The notes beneath the pieces are model-generated. The model saw only the letters and a program-made list of their open reading frames with translations. It made no database searches and was not told the DNA's origin. A stretch of DNA of 64,000 nt from Bacillus sp. BHET2 (lineage in GTDB: Bacteria; Bacillota; Bacilli; Bacillales; Bacillaceae_B): contig NZ_VCQN01000003.1 in assembly GCF_005938125.1 (NCBI RefSeq), forward strand, positions 248,001 through 312,000. The letters are read 5' to 3'. The stretch's first letter is position 1, and each line of letters opens with the position of its first letter. Position numbers and translations under genes: made by a program. This document shows positions 52,794 to 62,015 of the stretch, in pieces.

Positions 52794-53978
52794 CTAGTTA
52801 TTCTGTGATATTTCTCCCCTTCGATTTTGGAGGGAAAAGACGAGCAGGCTGATAAAAATGATGAACATCATAAACGCGATAAGATAGAAGAAACTTGAAC
52901 CTTTGAGCCAGTCGATGGTGATCCCTCCAACAAATGGACCTATCATACTACCGAAGCTGAAGAAAACACCGCACATGATGTTCCCGGCAGGTAGTAATTC
53001 TTTTGGCAACAGGTCGGTCATATAACTGATCCCAAGGGAAAAAGTCGACCCAACCGCCATCCCGGCCATTGTAAAACAGATAAATAAACCGATGGTGGAT
53101 TCGGATACGATTCCAGCAGCGGAAAAGCAAAGGAAACCGATCATCATGACGATGAGGAGGACATTTTGTCTTCCGTATTTGTCACTCAGAATTCCAAGTG
53201 GAACCTGAGAGATGATGCTGCCTACCGCAAATGCAGGAAGCAGGATCGCCACGGCTTCTATGGATAGTCCGTTTCGAAGGGCGAAAACGGGGAAGTTTCC
53301 ATTTAATGAAGCTTCCAAGAATCCATACCCTAATGGGGGAAGCAGAGCGACCCAGGCATATTTGAATACTTTCCCGAAGCGGTGGAATGATCCCAAGAAC
53401 GTGGCATTGCCCATATTCTCTTGCTCGGGGAATTCATTTTGTAAGGTAAAGACGAATCCCCAAACCAAGAGGCTTAATAAGGAAGAAATAATAAACGGGA
53501 GTGCTTGGTGGATCGAAATGAGCTGTGTCATCATTGGTCCGACGGCAAACCCGATGCCGAATGAAACCCCGTAGATGGATATGTTCCGTCCTCGATGCTT
53601 CTCCGGTGAAAACGATGTGATCCATGTTTGGGTGGCGAAGTGCAGCATTTGATCACCGATTCCGATGCAAAGACGGAGAATGAACCAAAACCAGAAGGAT
53701 TTCCATACAGGGAATAATAAGAGAGACGCGGCGACGATGATTCCACCGATGATGATCATCGGTTTGTAGCCGATTTTCTGCAGGGGTCTTTCCATTAAAG
53801 GAGAGGCAAGCAGGATTCCGATATAAAGAGCGGTTGCGTTTAATCCGTTAAGTGATGAGGAAAGGCCGTCTTGTTCGAATATGATGGCGATAAGCGGAAG
53901 GAGCATGCCTTGTGAGAAACCGGATATGGCCACGATTCCGACCAGCACCTTGAAACGGAAGGATAGTGTTTGATTCAT
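52794..53978 (-). CDS. MFS transporter
   Basis: 394 residues, twelve membrane segments. Contains the loop 8-9 signature PLGILSDKYGRQNVLLI and, in the first half, SFSPEKHRGRNISIYGVSFGIGFAVGP, as in the YkuC/YfmO-like group of Bacillus efflux proteins. Substrate unknown. ATG 53978 follows TAGGAG at 9 bases. Same strand as zosA, but 214 bases separate the coding regions and zosA has its own control site, so the two are probably separate. Confidence 0.84.
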   Translation of the reverse strand: MNQTLSFRFKVLVGIVAISGFSQGMLLPLIAIIFEQDGLSSSLNGLNATALYIGILLASPLMERPLQKIGYKPMIIIGGIIVAASLLLFPVWKSFWFWFILRLCIGIGDQMLHFATQTWITSFSPEKHRGRNISIYGVSFGIGFAVGPMMTQLISIHQALPFIISSLLSLLVWGFVFTLQNEFPEQENMGNATFLGSFHRFGKVFKYAWVALLPPLGYGFLEASLNGNFPVFALRNGLSIEAVAILLPAFAVGSIISQVPLGILSDKYGRQNVLLIVMMIGFLCFSAAGIVSESTIGLFICFTMAGMAVGSTFSLGISYMTDLLPKELLPAGNIMCGVFFSFGSMIGPFVGGITIDWLKGSSFFYLIAFMMFIIFISLLVFSLQNRRGEISQNN

Positions 53979-54107
53979 ATATGAAAACTCCTAATCATTG
54001 TGAATATCTTCTTTGATGGTACTCTCAATTTCAATGTTTGGCAATACGATGCCAATAGAGTAAAATCAAAACAACTACCAACATAATAAGGAAGGAATGA
54101 TACATTC

Positions 54108-54491
54108 ATGCAATATAAAATGCAAGATGGAGGATTTTACACAGATTTAGGGTTTGGGAAACTGGAGGTATCGGGTAACGAAGAGTATGGCTTTCGCCCA
54201 TTCCAATTATTGGTTTCATCCGTAGCCGTGTGCAGTGGAGGTGTTCTCCGCAAAGTCCTGGAGAAAATGCGCATCCAGTTTGACGACATACATATCAAAG
54301 CTGACGTCACACGCAACGAAACAGAAGCCAACCGCGTCGAAGCAATCTCCCTCCACTTCACGATCAGAGGGACGGACCTTGACGAAGCAAAAGTCGAAAA
54401 AGCCATGAAGCTAACACGCAAAAACTGCTCCATGGTCCAATCCGTACAGGACAGCATCAAAATCGAAGAAACGTTTGAATTGGTGCAATAG
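54108..54491 (+). CDS. OsmC/Ohr-family protein
   Basis: 127 residues. The two redox cysteines of the family are present in SSVAVCSGGVLRKVL and TRKNCSMVQSV; the strand RVEAISLHFTIRGTDLDEAK lies between. Members reduce organic hydroperoxides with thiols; this short form is a general OsmC relative rather than a clear Ohr. AAGGAAGG lies 12 bases before ATG. Positions 54367-54380 encode RGTDLD with the exact 14-base sequence of the dispersed GAGGGACGGACCTT repeat. Confidence 0.88.
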   Translation: MQYKMQDGGFYTDLGFGKLEVSGNEEYGFRPFQLLVSSVAVCSGGVLRKVLEKMRIQFDDIHIKADVTRNETEANRVEAISLHFTIRGTDLDEAKVEKAMKLTRKNCSMVQSVQDSIKIEETFELVQ

Positions 54492-54505
54492 AGAGGATGT
54501 AACGG

Positions 54506-54754
54506 GAGGGACGGACCTTCATGGAAGCTGTTGCGTGAAATGAGTTTTTTGGTTGTTTTATAAGGGACGGTGAGGTCCGTCCCTTATAATAGCATCCAAA
54601 ACCTCATTCCGGAGGGGTTTATTCAGTGAAAAAGAGGGACGGACCTCCACTGAATAGTACGCCTTTACAGTCAAGGAACTTATCCATCCGAAGGTCCGTC
54701 CCTCAAAAAGAACCTGTAATCATCCCTTCAATGCCATCTAGAGGTCCGTCCCTC
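54506..54754. repeat. Cluster of GGGACGGACC palindromic repeats
   Basis: Arms at 54506-54519, 54560-54587 (a complete small hairpin ATAAGGGACGG/CCGTCCCTTAT), 54634-54646, 54691-54704 and 54741-54754. The 54634 and 54691 arms face each other with 44 bases between. The cluster fills the gap between convergent genes and probably supplies termination; there is no gene in it. Confidence 0.85.
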
Positions 54755-54756
54755 CG

Positions 54757-55170
54757 TTAGAGTTCTTGGGGTTCGGCACCAGGTTTTTCGTAGTAGAGGA
54801 TGGTTTTGGGTGTGAGTTTGAGGAGCATGTATTCCGGGTCATCCGAGCTTGTAATCCAGTGTTTGAGTTTTTCGTTCCAGAATTTTTCTTTCAACTCTTT
54901 TGATTGTTCAATGGAAGCTTCTGCTTCGATCTCTACATAGTGTTCATGATCGGAGTCACGATCATAGCCAAGCAGGATATGAACATGAGGGTTCTGTGAA
55001 ATATTTTCCGCTTTGTGGGCATGTTCGTTTGTTGCAGTATAAAGAATAAGATCGTCATGGTCGAACATCATAAACCGTGAATACGGTTTGTTGTCACGGA
55101 TAGTGGCAAGGGTCCCGATTTTATGATGGGAAAACAGTTCTACTATTTTTTCTTTTAAAGTTTGTGGCAT
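54757..55170 (-). CDS. Pyridoxamine 5'-phosphate oxidase-like general stress protein (YdaG-like)
   Basis: 137 residues, split-barrel flavin-binding fold. Blocks HKIGTLATIRDNKPYSRFMM and TNEHAHKAENISQNPHVHIL, then DPEYMLLKLTPKTILYYEKP at the end, match the general stress protein 26/YdaG group. Binds FMN or F420-like cofactors in relatives; the reaction is unknown. ATG follows GAGGAGG at 7 bases. No clear sigma-B promoter was seen upstream. Confidence 0.87.
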   Translation of the reverse strand: MPQTLKEKIVELFSHHKIGTLATIRDNKPYSRFMMFDHDDLILYTATNEHAHKAENISQNPHVHILLGYDRDSDHEHYVEIEAEASIEQSKELKEKFWNEKLKHWITSSDDPEYMLLKLTPKTILYYEKPGAEPQEL

Positions 55171-55257
55171 GGATATTCCTCCTCATAGGGTTCTATCTAT
55201 AATGTGTCTAAATCGACTTGTTTTAACCAAATTTCTTATAAAGGATGGATCATAAAA

Positions 55258-56316
55258 GTGAATAAAGTATTTACTCTGCTCGTTCTGGCAGGTGTTCCGG
55301 TTTCGGTGATCGGCTCACTGCTTCATTGGCCAAGTGTTATCATGTTTGTCATCTACTGTGTCACGATTATTGCTTTGGCTGCCTTTATGGGACGGTCAAC
55401 GGAAAGTTTAGCCGTTGTGTCGGGTCCTCGGATTGGTGGATTATTGAATGCCACTTTCGGAAATGCTGTTGAATTGATCATTTCCATATTTGCATTAAAG
55501 GCTGGTTTGATTGGGGTTGTTTTGGCCTCCCTGACAGGCTCTGTACTTGGTAATCTACTTCTTGTTGCTGGATTGTCCTTTTTTGTCGGTGGTGTCAAGT
55601 ACAAACGTCAGAAATTTAACGTGTATGATGCCCGTCATAATTCAGGACTGCTCATGTTCGCTGTCATTGTAGCTTTTGTCATCCCGGAAGTGTTTTCAAT
55701 GGAGATGAATGAAACGAAAACGATGAACCTTTCCATCGGTATTTCGGTGATCTTGATCGCCCTTTATCTATTTGCTCTATTCTTCAAGCTTGTTACTCAC
55801 AGAGGTGTTTATCAGAGTGAGCATGGGGAAGGGGCTCATGGTCATGACGAGGAGCCCGAATGGAGTAAAAGGAAGGCGTTACTTATCCTTGCTGCGTCGA
55901 CTGTTGCTGTTGCCTATGTATCAGAGCGTCTTGTCCATACCTTTGAAGAGGTAGGAGATGCCTTCGGGTGGAGTGAACTATTCATCGGGGTAATCATTGT
56001 AGCTATCGTAGGAAATGCAGCCGAGCATGCTTCAGCTGTGATTATGGCATATAAGAATAAGATGGATATCGCGGTTGAAATTGCCGTCGGGTCCACTCTG
56101 CAGGTAGCTATGTTCGTGGCGCCTGTTCTTGTACTGATTTCCTTATTCTTTGAAAAAAGTATGTCACTGGTGTTTACGTTGCCGGAACTGGTCTCCATGG
56201 TATCAGCGGTCCTTGTCACAATTATCATATCTAATGATGGAGAAACGAACTGGTTTGAAGGGTTGACTCTTATGGCTGCGTATTTGATCATGGGAATCGG
56301 ATTTTATTTATTATAA
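55258..56316 (+). CDS. yfkE: Ca2+/H+ antiporter YfkE (ChaA/CAX)
   Basis: 352 residues, eleven membrane segments with an acidic/His-rich loop (SEHGEGAHGHDEEPEW) between the two halves. The two inverted alpha-repeat motifs are intact: GNAVELIISIFALKAG and GNAAEHASAVIMAYKNK, each with the ion-binding glutamate. Exports Ca2+ in exchange for protons. GTG 55258 follows AAAGGATGG and aligns with B. subtilis YfkE; codons upstream are unlikely to be translated. Confidence 0.95.
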   Translation: MNKVFTLLVLAGVPVSVIGSLLHWPSVIMFVIYCVTIIALAAFMGRSTESLAVVSGPRIGGLLNATFGNAVELIISIFALKAGLIGVVLASLTGSVLGNLLLVAGLSFFVGGVKYKRQKFNVYDARHNSGLLMFAVIVAFVIPEVFSMEMNETKTMNLSIGISVILIALYLFALFFKLVTHRGVYQSEHGEGAHGHDEEPEWSKRKALLILAASTVAVAYVSERLVHTFEEVGDAFGWSELFIGVIIVAIVGNAAEHASAVIMAYKNKMDIAVEIAVGSTLQVAMFVAPVLVLISLFFEKSMSLVFTLPELVSMVSAVLVTIIISNDGETNWFEGLTLMAAYLIMGIGFYLL

Positions 56317-56330
56317 ATACTAGCGTCTTA

Positions 56331-56362
56331 AGCTCTGACAGAGTGTCTGTCGGGCTTTTTCT
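56331..56362 (+). terminator. Terminator of yfkE
   Basis: AGC, GACAG and CTGTC, GCT arms with loop AGTGT, then TTTTTCTTTTT. Confidence 0.8.
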
Positions 56363-56446
56363 TTTTGTTCATGAAATTTGTGAGAACAGCCTACTCAATC
56401 TTGAATAAGATAACAGGAGAGTTTTTGTATAAAGGAATGAGTATAG

Positions 56447-58984
56447 GTGAGAAAAAAGAAAAAAATGTCTCCCGGTAAAATCATTGACTGTAAACTTGAG
56501 TTACCCCCAAGAGGGTGCTCGGGGATTTTTCCCTTTGAAGGCTGTACCAATCCAACCATACAATTAGATGATATTAAAATAATCAGCTGTGAAGGAGTGA
56601 TCAGTGGAAGAGTGCTTTGTGATTATCAACCGCTTAAAGGCGTGACGGTCACCTTGACTTCCTCTTTCCCTGGACTGATCTTTGAAGATTCCACACCTGT
56701 CACCGACAGCACTGGCAGGTTCTCAACAAGGGTCTCAGTGGCTCCGGGTACTCCGATTACACCTAATGTCATCGTTACAGCAACGGCAGTCGTCATTGGC
56801 AAAACGATTAGAGATTCCATATCATTGAGAGTCGATTGCATCAAATGTAAGAACCCTGTACTTTCTTTGGACCCCATCCCTTGTCCGGTCGATTGTAAGG
56901 GAACTGGGTTAAGGGGTAGGCTTACCTGTGATGGGAGGGCGATTGGAAGTGCAGCAATTACCTTCATCATTGCATCGGCTTCCCAAAAAGTAGTCATTAC
57001 TCCCAATCCAGCTATTACAATGAGTGACGGAACGTATACGGCAACCCTGGTTCCATTTCCTGATATAGATGAAACCATCACTATCACAGCCACAACGAAG
57101 ATAGGTGGTCTACAGGTTTCCTCTGTTACGAGAGAAGTGACTGTGCGTTGCGTTAAATGTAAAGATCCAACCATTCTGTTAAACAAGTTGAAAAAAATTG
57201 ATTGTCGAGCCATCGTATCCGGTAAAGTTACTTGTCAAGGGATTCCACAGCCTAATGTCCCTGTTACCTTAACCGTTTCACACGTCCTGACATTTCATCC
57301 ATCGAATCCTGTCACAGATGAGAATGGATCGTTCTCTTCTGTTGTTACGGTGAAGAAGGGAACGCCTTTTCAAATGGCCACTTATACGGCAACAGCGGTT
57401 CTCGATGGTAAAACAATCCGCGCAACGAATACAGTCAAAGCAGGATGTAAAAAGTGCAGGAAGCCTACTTTGACCCTTGACGTTCCTTGTGAAACTGTCA
57501 CATGTAAAGGAACAAAGTTAACTGGGGAATTAACATGTGACGGTGTCCCTATTCGAAATAAGAACATTTCGTTTATCGTTACAGCATCCTCACCAGATGT
57601 GGTGGAAGTGCAGCCGAATCCTGCCATCACAGATGAAAACGGCAGGTATGTTACCATGCTGAGCGTAAGTCTGGGGGTTGTAGAGACGATTTCGGTTAAA
57701 GCAACGGCCACCATTGATGGAGAACAGGTTGTGGCATTTGCTAAAGTAACCATTGATTGTCAGTGTGAAAACCCTAAGTTCCATTTCAAAAAGATAAAAA
57801 AACTTGATTGTAAGGGGATTGTTTCAGGAAGCCTATCATGTGAAGGATTTCCTTTGGCAAATGAGCAAATCTCGTTTTCAAGTCCTGTCATATCGTTTAA
57901 ACCTTCCGTGGTTAAAACGGATGAAAATGGCGGCTTCTCGAGCCATGCCTTTGTTCCGCCGAATACCCCGTTCAGAGAGGTTCCATATACCGTAACAGCC
58001 ACGATTAATGGGCAGACCATATCAGATGTAGTGTTCGTTTATGCAGGCTGTCTGTCATGTAAGAAGCCAGAACTGACAATTTGTGTACCGGACTGTATTG
58101 AATGCGAAGGGGCGAAGGCGACAGGGAAATTCACCTGTAACGGAAGGCCTGTCAGAAACGCAAGTATCATGTTAACCGTTTCACCTGACATAGTGACCAT
58201 TAAGCCTAACGAGATAAGAACCAATGAACAGGGTGAATATGAAGCCATGATCATTCCCAATTCGGATGTGTCAGAAGAGGTTTCGGTTCAGGCAACGGCC
58301 GTCATTGGAGAAAGGAACATTACCTCCGAGAGAAAATTCGTCAAGATTCACTGCACATGCCAACATCCTGAGATTAAGCTGGATAGAATCGACGAAATCG
58401 ACTGCTATGGGTCGGTGGGCGGGATTGTCTGTTGTGACGGAGAGGCGTTACAACATATAGAGGTAACGTTGAACAGTCCCGTTCTCGATTTTAAAGCAAG
58501 AATGGTGACCACGGATGAAGAGGGCAGGTTTTCAAGTGAAGTCACAGTACCCGTCGAAAGTGAATTTAAGGAAATCCCGTATACAGCAACTGCCAATTTC
58601 GAAGGGAAGCCAATTTCAGCTAAAGCATATATATGTGCAGGTTGTTTGCCATGTGAGAAACCAGAACTTTCTCTATGGGCACCGCTGCTAGTGGAATGCC
58701 GGGGCGGGAGTATCAGAGGTGAAGTCATCTGTGACGACGTTCCAATTGAAGGTATGGAAGTCCATTTTGAAGTGATGGAAAGGCATCTGAAGAAGATCAT
58801 CGCACCAAATCCAGTTGTCACAGATGGTGAAGGTAAGTATTCGGCACGCATCATACCAAAACTTGGAATGGACGAAAGTATCACCTTAAGGGCCAGCATT
58901 CTTTGGGAAGGCAAAAGGATTGTCACGCAACCATTTTGTGTCATGGTAAATTGTACGTGTCCATCAACTGATGGTCACGATTAA
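56447..58984 (+). CDS. Cysteine-rich protein of eight Ig-like domains in four A/B pairs
   Basis: Unrecognised 845-residue protein. After a short basic start (MRKKKKMSPGKIIDCKLELP) come eight domains of about 100 residues, alternating two types. Type A: I-D/S-C-x-G-x-V-S-G-x-x-x-C, TDENGxFSS, VPPNTPF, YTATA. Type B: V-x-C-K-G-T-x-L-x-G-x-L-T-C-D-G, PNPAIT, ISVKATA. Domains are joined by C-x-x-C linkers (CIKCKNP, CKKCRKP, CLSCKKP, CLPCEKP), giving dozens of cysteines. There is no signal peptide, membrane helix or sorting signal. A disulfide-linked surface or spore-layer structural protein is plausible. The GTG start lies 11 bases after AAAGGA. It sits between yfkE and yfkD. Confidence 0.8.
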   Translation: MRKKKKMSPGKIIDCKLELPPRGCSGIFPFEGCTNPTIQLDDIKIISCEGVISGRVLCDYQPLKGVTVTLTSSFPGLIFEDSTPVTDSTGRFSTRVSVAPGTPITPNVIVTATAVVIGKTIRDSISLRVDCIKCKNPVLSLDPIPCPVDCKGTGLRGRLTCDGRAIGSAAITFIIASASQKVVITPNPAITMSDGTYTATLVPFPDIDETITITATTKIGGLQVSSVTREVTVRCVKCKDPTILLNKLKKIDCRAIVSGKVTCQGIPQPNVPVTLTVSHVLTFHPSNPVTDENGSFSSVVTVKKGTPFQMATYTATAVLDGKTIRATNTVKAGCKKCRKPTLTLDVPCETVTCKGTKLTGELTCDGVPIRNKNISFIVTASSPDVVEVQPNPAITDENGRYVTMLSVSLGVVETISVKATATIDGEQVVAFAKVTIDCQCENPKFHFKKIKKLDCKGIVSGSLSCEGFPLANEQISFSSPVISFKPSVVKTDENGGFSSHAFVPPNTPFREVPYTVTATINGQTISDVVFVYAGCLSCKKPELTICVPDCIECEGAKATGKFTCNGRPVRNASIMLTVSPDIVTIKPNEIRTNEQGEYEAMIIPNSDVSEEVSVQATAVIGERNITSERKFVKIHCTCQHPEIKLDRIDEIDCYGSVGGIVCCDGEALQHIEVTLNSPVLDFKARMVTTDEEGRFSSEVTVPVESEFKEIPYTATANFEGKPISAKAYICAGCLPCEKPELSLWAPLLVECRGGSIRGEVICDDVPIEGMEVHFEVMERHLKKIIAPNPVVTDGEGKYSARIIPKLGMDESITLRASILWEGKRIVTQPFCVMVNCTCPSTDGHD

Positions 58985-58987
58985 AAA

Positions 58988-59023
58988 AACAGAGGAATCC
59001 ATTGGTGGATTCCTCTGTTTTTG
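58988..59023 (+). terminator. Terminator of the cysteine-rich protein gene
   Basis: AACAGAGGAATCCA and TGGATTCCTCTGTT with a 4-base loop, then TTT. Confidence 0.92.
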
Positions 59024-59215
59024 TGGGGATGTAGGAATGATAGAAAACGTCAGTATGCTTTGTAGGAGAAGCCTGCCATTTTCTTTTCGTTTTTAGTATA
59101 AATTAAAATTAGAATTTTGTAAATATTCTTTCAAATAAAGTTTTTGGGATAAGCTAAGCCTTCTAGGAAAAACTAACGGCAAACCCTTAAGGTAAGTTTG
59201 AAAGGAGTCAATGAT

Positions 59216-60067
59216 ATGAAAATCATGCGCACTGCTCTTATGATTATTCTCGCGTTTTTCGTTTCTACAACAGGTATCCATGCAGAAAATAATCCTAAAA
59301 AAGCAAATGACAAAGCACCAAAGACAACGGAAAAAGCTCCGCAAGTAAATGAAGATGCGAGAGTGAAAGTCCCTAACTCCGTGTTGAATATCGCCAAGGA
59401 AAATACGTACCCAAATTCTACACAGGATCAACCGTATCTACAACCAAGCGAGTGGTCACAGGAATTAATTGAAACCTCCAATGTGAGAATCGAAAACCCG
59501 AATCTGATTCGTATGTTAAATGAGTCCACCATGAATAAAGCACCAACGATTGGTCTAAGGGCGACCCTCTATCTGGGGGAATGGCCCCTAAATTATGCTT
59601 CGACCGAAACTTCCCCTAATTGGGAATATCAGAAGGTCAACACAAACTACTTCGACAACCGTGGAGGTAAGTCCAACTATCAAATCCACTACGTTCAAGA
59701 AGCACAAAAAGTAATAAAAGGCGGACTGACGGCAAAGGTTCCCCATGCAGATGACGTGGAAAAAATGATGCTCATCAAAGCCATGGATAAATCTAAGCTT
59801 CCACTCGCATTTCAAACAATTGTAGGTGCAGGGACGAAGAAGGATCAGGTGTACAATATCTCACCTAAACGACTTGGTTACCTATATGCCTTTGCACCAG
59901 CGATTAACGAAAAAGGAAAAGTCACCTACGGCGAAGTGTTCCTCGTTATGAAAGGGACAAAGCGCTCCATCGTTGTGAAAAACGTAACCTCACAAGGAGT
60001 AGGTGCCTGGATTCCAGTTCAGGATCACGTCCATTTCGGGTTCATGGCAAGCGAAGCACCAAGATAA
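59216..60067 (+). CDS. yfkD: YfkD family exported protein
   Basis: 283 residues. Signal peptide (TALMIILAFFVSTTGIHA), a Lys/Pro-rich linker, then the YfkD domain with SVLNIAKENTYPNSTQDQPY, LRATLYLGEWPLNYASTETS, NWEYQKVNTNYFDNRGG and KVTYGEVFLVMKGTKRSIVV. Function unknown. ATG 59216 is 8 bases after GAAAGGAG; an in-frame codon 18 bases upstream lacks a site. In B. subtilis yfkD lies beside yfkE; here the cysteine-rich gene separates them. Confidence 0.88.
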   Translation: MKIMRTALMIILAFFVSTTGIHAENNPKKANDKAPKTTEKAPQVNEDARVKVPNSVLNIAKENTYPNSTQDQPYLQPSEWSQELIETSNVRIENPNLIRMLNESTMNKAPTIGLRATLYLGEWPLNYASTETSPNWEYQKVNTNYFDNRGGKSNYQIHYVQEAQKVIKGGLTAKVPHADDVEKMMLIKAMDKSKLPLAFQTIVGAGTKKDQVYNISPKRLGYLYAFAPAINEKGKVTYGEVFLVMKGTKRSIVVKNVTSQGVGAWIPVQDHVHFGFMASEAPR

Positions 60068-60171
60068 ATGTTTAAAGAGGAGTGAAATCGGGTAAAAACC
60101 TATTTCACTCTTTTAATATTTCATTTAATATGTTATAATTATTAGAATATTCAGAATTGAGGAGGGGTAAA

Positions 60172-60345
60172 ATGGAATATCTTCTTATCTTTGGTGGGCT
60201 GCTGGTAGCATTCATCACACTAAGAGTATGGTTCGGAGCAAGAAGGGCAAAAATCTATGCAGAAATCAAAAAACAAAAATATAACGTCATGGATCCAGCA
60301 TTAGAAAAAATCGCTCAAAACAACGACCGAACACCAATCGGATAG
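60172..60345 (+). CDS. Small single-span membrane protein
   Basis: 57 residues: N-terminal helix EYLLIFGGLLVAFITLRVWF, then a basic segment (GARRAKIYAEIKKQKYNVMD) and a polar tail. GAGGAGGGG lies 5-7 bases before ATG 60172. Terminator at 60345. Function unknown. Confidence 0.68.
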   Translation: MEYLLIFGGLLVAFITLRVWFGARRAKIYAEIKKQKYNVMDPALEKIAQNNDRTPIG

Positions 60346-60383
60346 AAGCACACCGGATAAATATCCGATGTGCTTCTTTTTTT
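60345..60383 (+). terminator. Terminator of the small membrane protein gene
   Basis: GAAGCACACCGGATA and TATCCGATGTGCTTC (one mismatch), then T7. Confidence 0.9.
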
Positions 60384-60394
60384 GGTTTATTTTT

Positions 60395-60471
60395 GAGGGA
60401 CGGACCTAGTTTTTACTTAGTGAAATAGCGTAATCTAGGCGTTTTTGGACTAGTTTGGAGGGACGGACCTC
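60395..60471. repeat. Two GAGGGACGGACCT arms in the same orientation
   Basis: Arms at 60395-60407 and 60458-60471 point the same way, so they do not form a hairpin with each other. Confidence 0.75.
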
Positions 60472-60547
60472 CCGTTTGCAGATGACGAAGAGTCTGGTGT
60501 TTTCTGAATCACTGAAAATAATGGCGATGCTTGTGTGTTCACAATTT

Positions 60548-60660
60548 GGCGCAATAATTGTTAGAAGTGGCCCAATTAACGATTAAAGTGGCCCGATAAA
60601 CGCTAGAAGTGGCCCAATAAAGTCGGAAAGTGGCCCAAATAACGATTAAGGTGTGCCAAA
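60548..60660 (+). repeat. Phased 21-bp array 10, word GTGGCCCAATAA, 6 units
   Basis: GGC-centred words at 60548, 60569, 60590, 60611 and 60632, with GTGTGCC one step later (60651): every step is 21. The first unit reads TTTGGCGCAATAA. Between convergent genes; no gene in the 60472-60731 stretch. Confidence 0.87.
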
Positions 60661-60731
60661 CAAATGCCGAAAACGCCTCACCAACCCTAAATTACATCGC
60701 ATTTCGGTATAACCCCAGGCATTCAGCAAAT

Positions 60732-60760
60732 AAAAACCCAAATCCACAAAAGATTTGAGT
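60732..60760 (-). terminator. Terminator of yfkAB
   Basis: ACTCAAATC and GATTTGGGT pair over 9 positions with one G-T, then TTTTTATTT on the minus strand. Confidence 0.75.
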
Positions 60761-60772
60761 TTCATTCATGAT

Positions 60773-61900
60773 TTATCGGGAAATTTTTGCTTCACGCTTT
60801 GAAAAATCCACATCTTTATAGTACATCGATTTCACCAGTACATTAGGTCCGAGGCAGCGGGCGATCGGACAGTGACAGTTTAATTCACTGGCAAGAGGCT
60901 GTTCTTTCCACTTATCAAAAATATCCGGTAGCGTGTCCGTCGTAATATTTCCAAGGGGTGGGGTGTCTCCAAAGTCGGTCACGATCACATCTCCTGTGAA
61001 GATGTTCACGTTTAGGCGGGAACGGCCGTCTGGATCATTTCTAACGCTGACATTTTTTGCAGAATAAAGCTCTGTCAGGAAATCCAGGTCTTCTTGTGAA
61101 GAACTGCACGGATAAAATGGTAATGTCCCGAATAGCATCCAAACACTTTCGTCACGGTATGATAAAATATCCCGGATCGCTTCACGGGTTTCTTCCAATG
61201 AAAGAGTTTCAAGGCTCGAAGCGAAATCCGACGGGTACATAGGATGAATTTCGTGACGGCCACATTTCATCTCATCGACAACCTGACGGTGAATTTTCTC
61301 CAAGTAAGGCAAGGTGTTTTTGTTCAACATGGTTTCAGCTGATACCAGGACGCCTTGTTCGGATAGAGCGCGACTGTTTTCAATCATGCGGTCAAACAGC
61401 TTCTTGCGCTGCTCTCTCGTTGGCTTTCTTTCCATATTGGCAAACCCGACATCGATGAATTCATCGATCGTTCCCCAGTTATGAGAGATGTGCAGAACAT
61501 CCAAATACGGTGCGATCAGTAAATAACGATCGAGACCGAGAGTGAGATTCGAATTGATTTGGGTATGTACGCCCCTAGAATGTGCATACTTCAGTAAAGG
61601 CAGGACATAATTTTCAACGGATTTCTTTGACATCATTGGCTCTCCTCCGGTAATACTAAGGGAGCGAAGAGTAGTAATATCGTCGAGCTTCTGAAGAATC
61701 AACTCAATGGGGAGAGCGCTTGGATCCTTCGGTGATAGTGTGTAACCGACGGCACAATGCTCGCATCTCATGTTACAGAGCGTGGTAGTGGTGAACTCTA
61801 TATTCGAAAGCGTGATGTCACCATGCTCATCCACATCTAAATACGCCTCCCAAGGATCATGATCAATTGACATTTTCTTGGTGAGAGGTTCAGTTTTCAT
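60773..61900 (-). CDS. yfkAB: Radical SAM protein with C-terminal CxCxxxxC motif, YfkAB
   Basis: 375 residues. The radical SAM cluster is bound by the motif C-N-M-R-C-E-H-C near residues 42-49, followed by SITGGEPMMSKKSVENYVLP. The C-terminus holds CHCPIARCLGPNVLV, the CxCxxxxC motif that defines the YfkAB group, probably an auxiliary cluster. The reaction is unknown. ATG 61900 follows AAAGGAG. It completes a set of yfk genes (yfkK, J, I, H, E, D, AB) spread over this window. Confidence 0.94.
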   Translation of the reverse strand: MKTEPLTKKMSIDHDPWEAYLDVDEHGDITLSNIEFTTTTLCNMRCEHCAVGYTLSPKDPSALPIELILQKLDDITTLRSLSITGGEPMMSKKSVENYVLPLLKYAHSRGVHTQINSNLTLGLDRYLLIAPYLDVLHISHNWGTIDEFIDVGFANMERKPTREQRKKLFDRMIENSRALSEQGVLVSAETMLNKNTLPYLEKIHRQVVDEMKCGRHEIHPMYPSDFASSLETLSLEETREAIRDILSYRDESVWMLFGTLPFYPCSSSQEDLDFLTELYSAKNVSVRNDPDGRSRLNVNIFTGDVIVTDFGDTPPLGNITTDTLPDIFDKWKEQPLASELNCHCPIARCLGPNVLVKSMYYKDVDFSKREAKISR

Positions 61901-62015
61901 TCGTAAAAGCTCCTTTATAAATAAGTCATCTATCCATTATTGAGAAAGGGTCAGCCCTTGTCAATCGGAAATTTATTGGTTACCATAGTAAACGTATTGA
62001 AAGGAGAGAGGACTC

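Noticed and set aside
56626-58944. Minus-strand open frames opposite the cysteine-rich protein gene
   Set aside because: Antisense shadows of a repetitive gene; no start signals, and the plus frame shows clear domain conservation.
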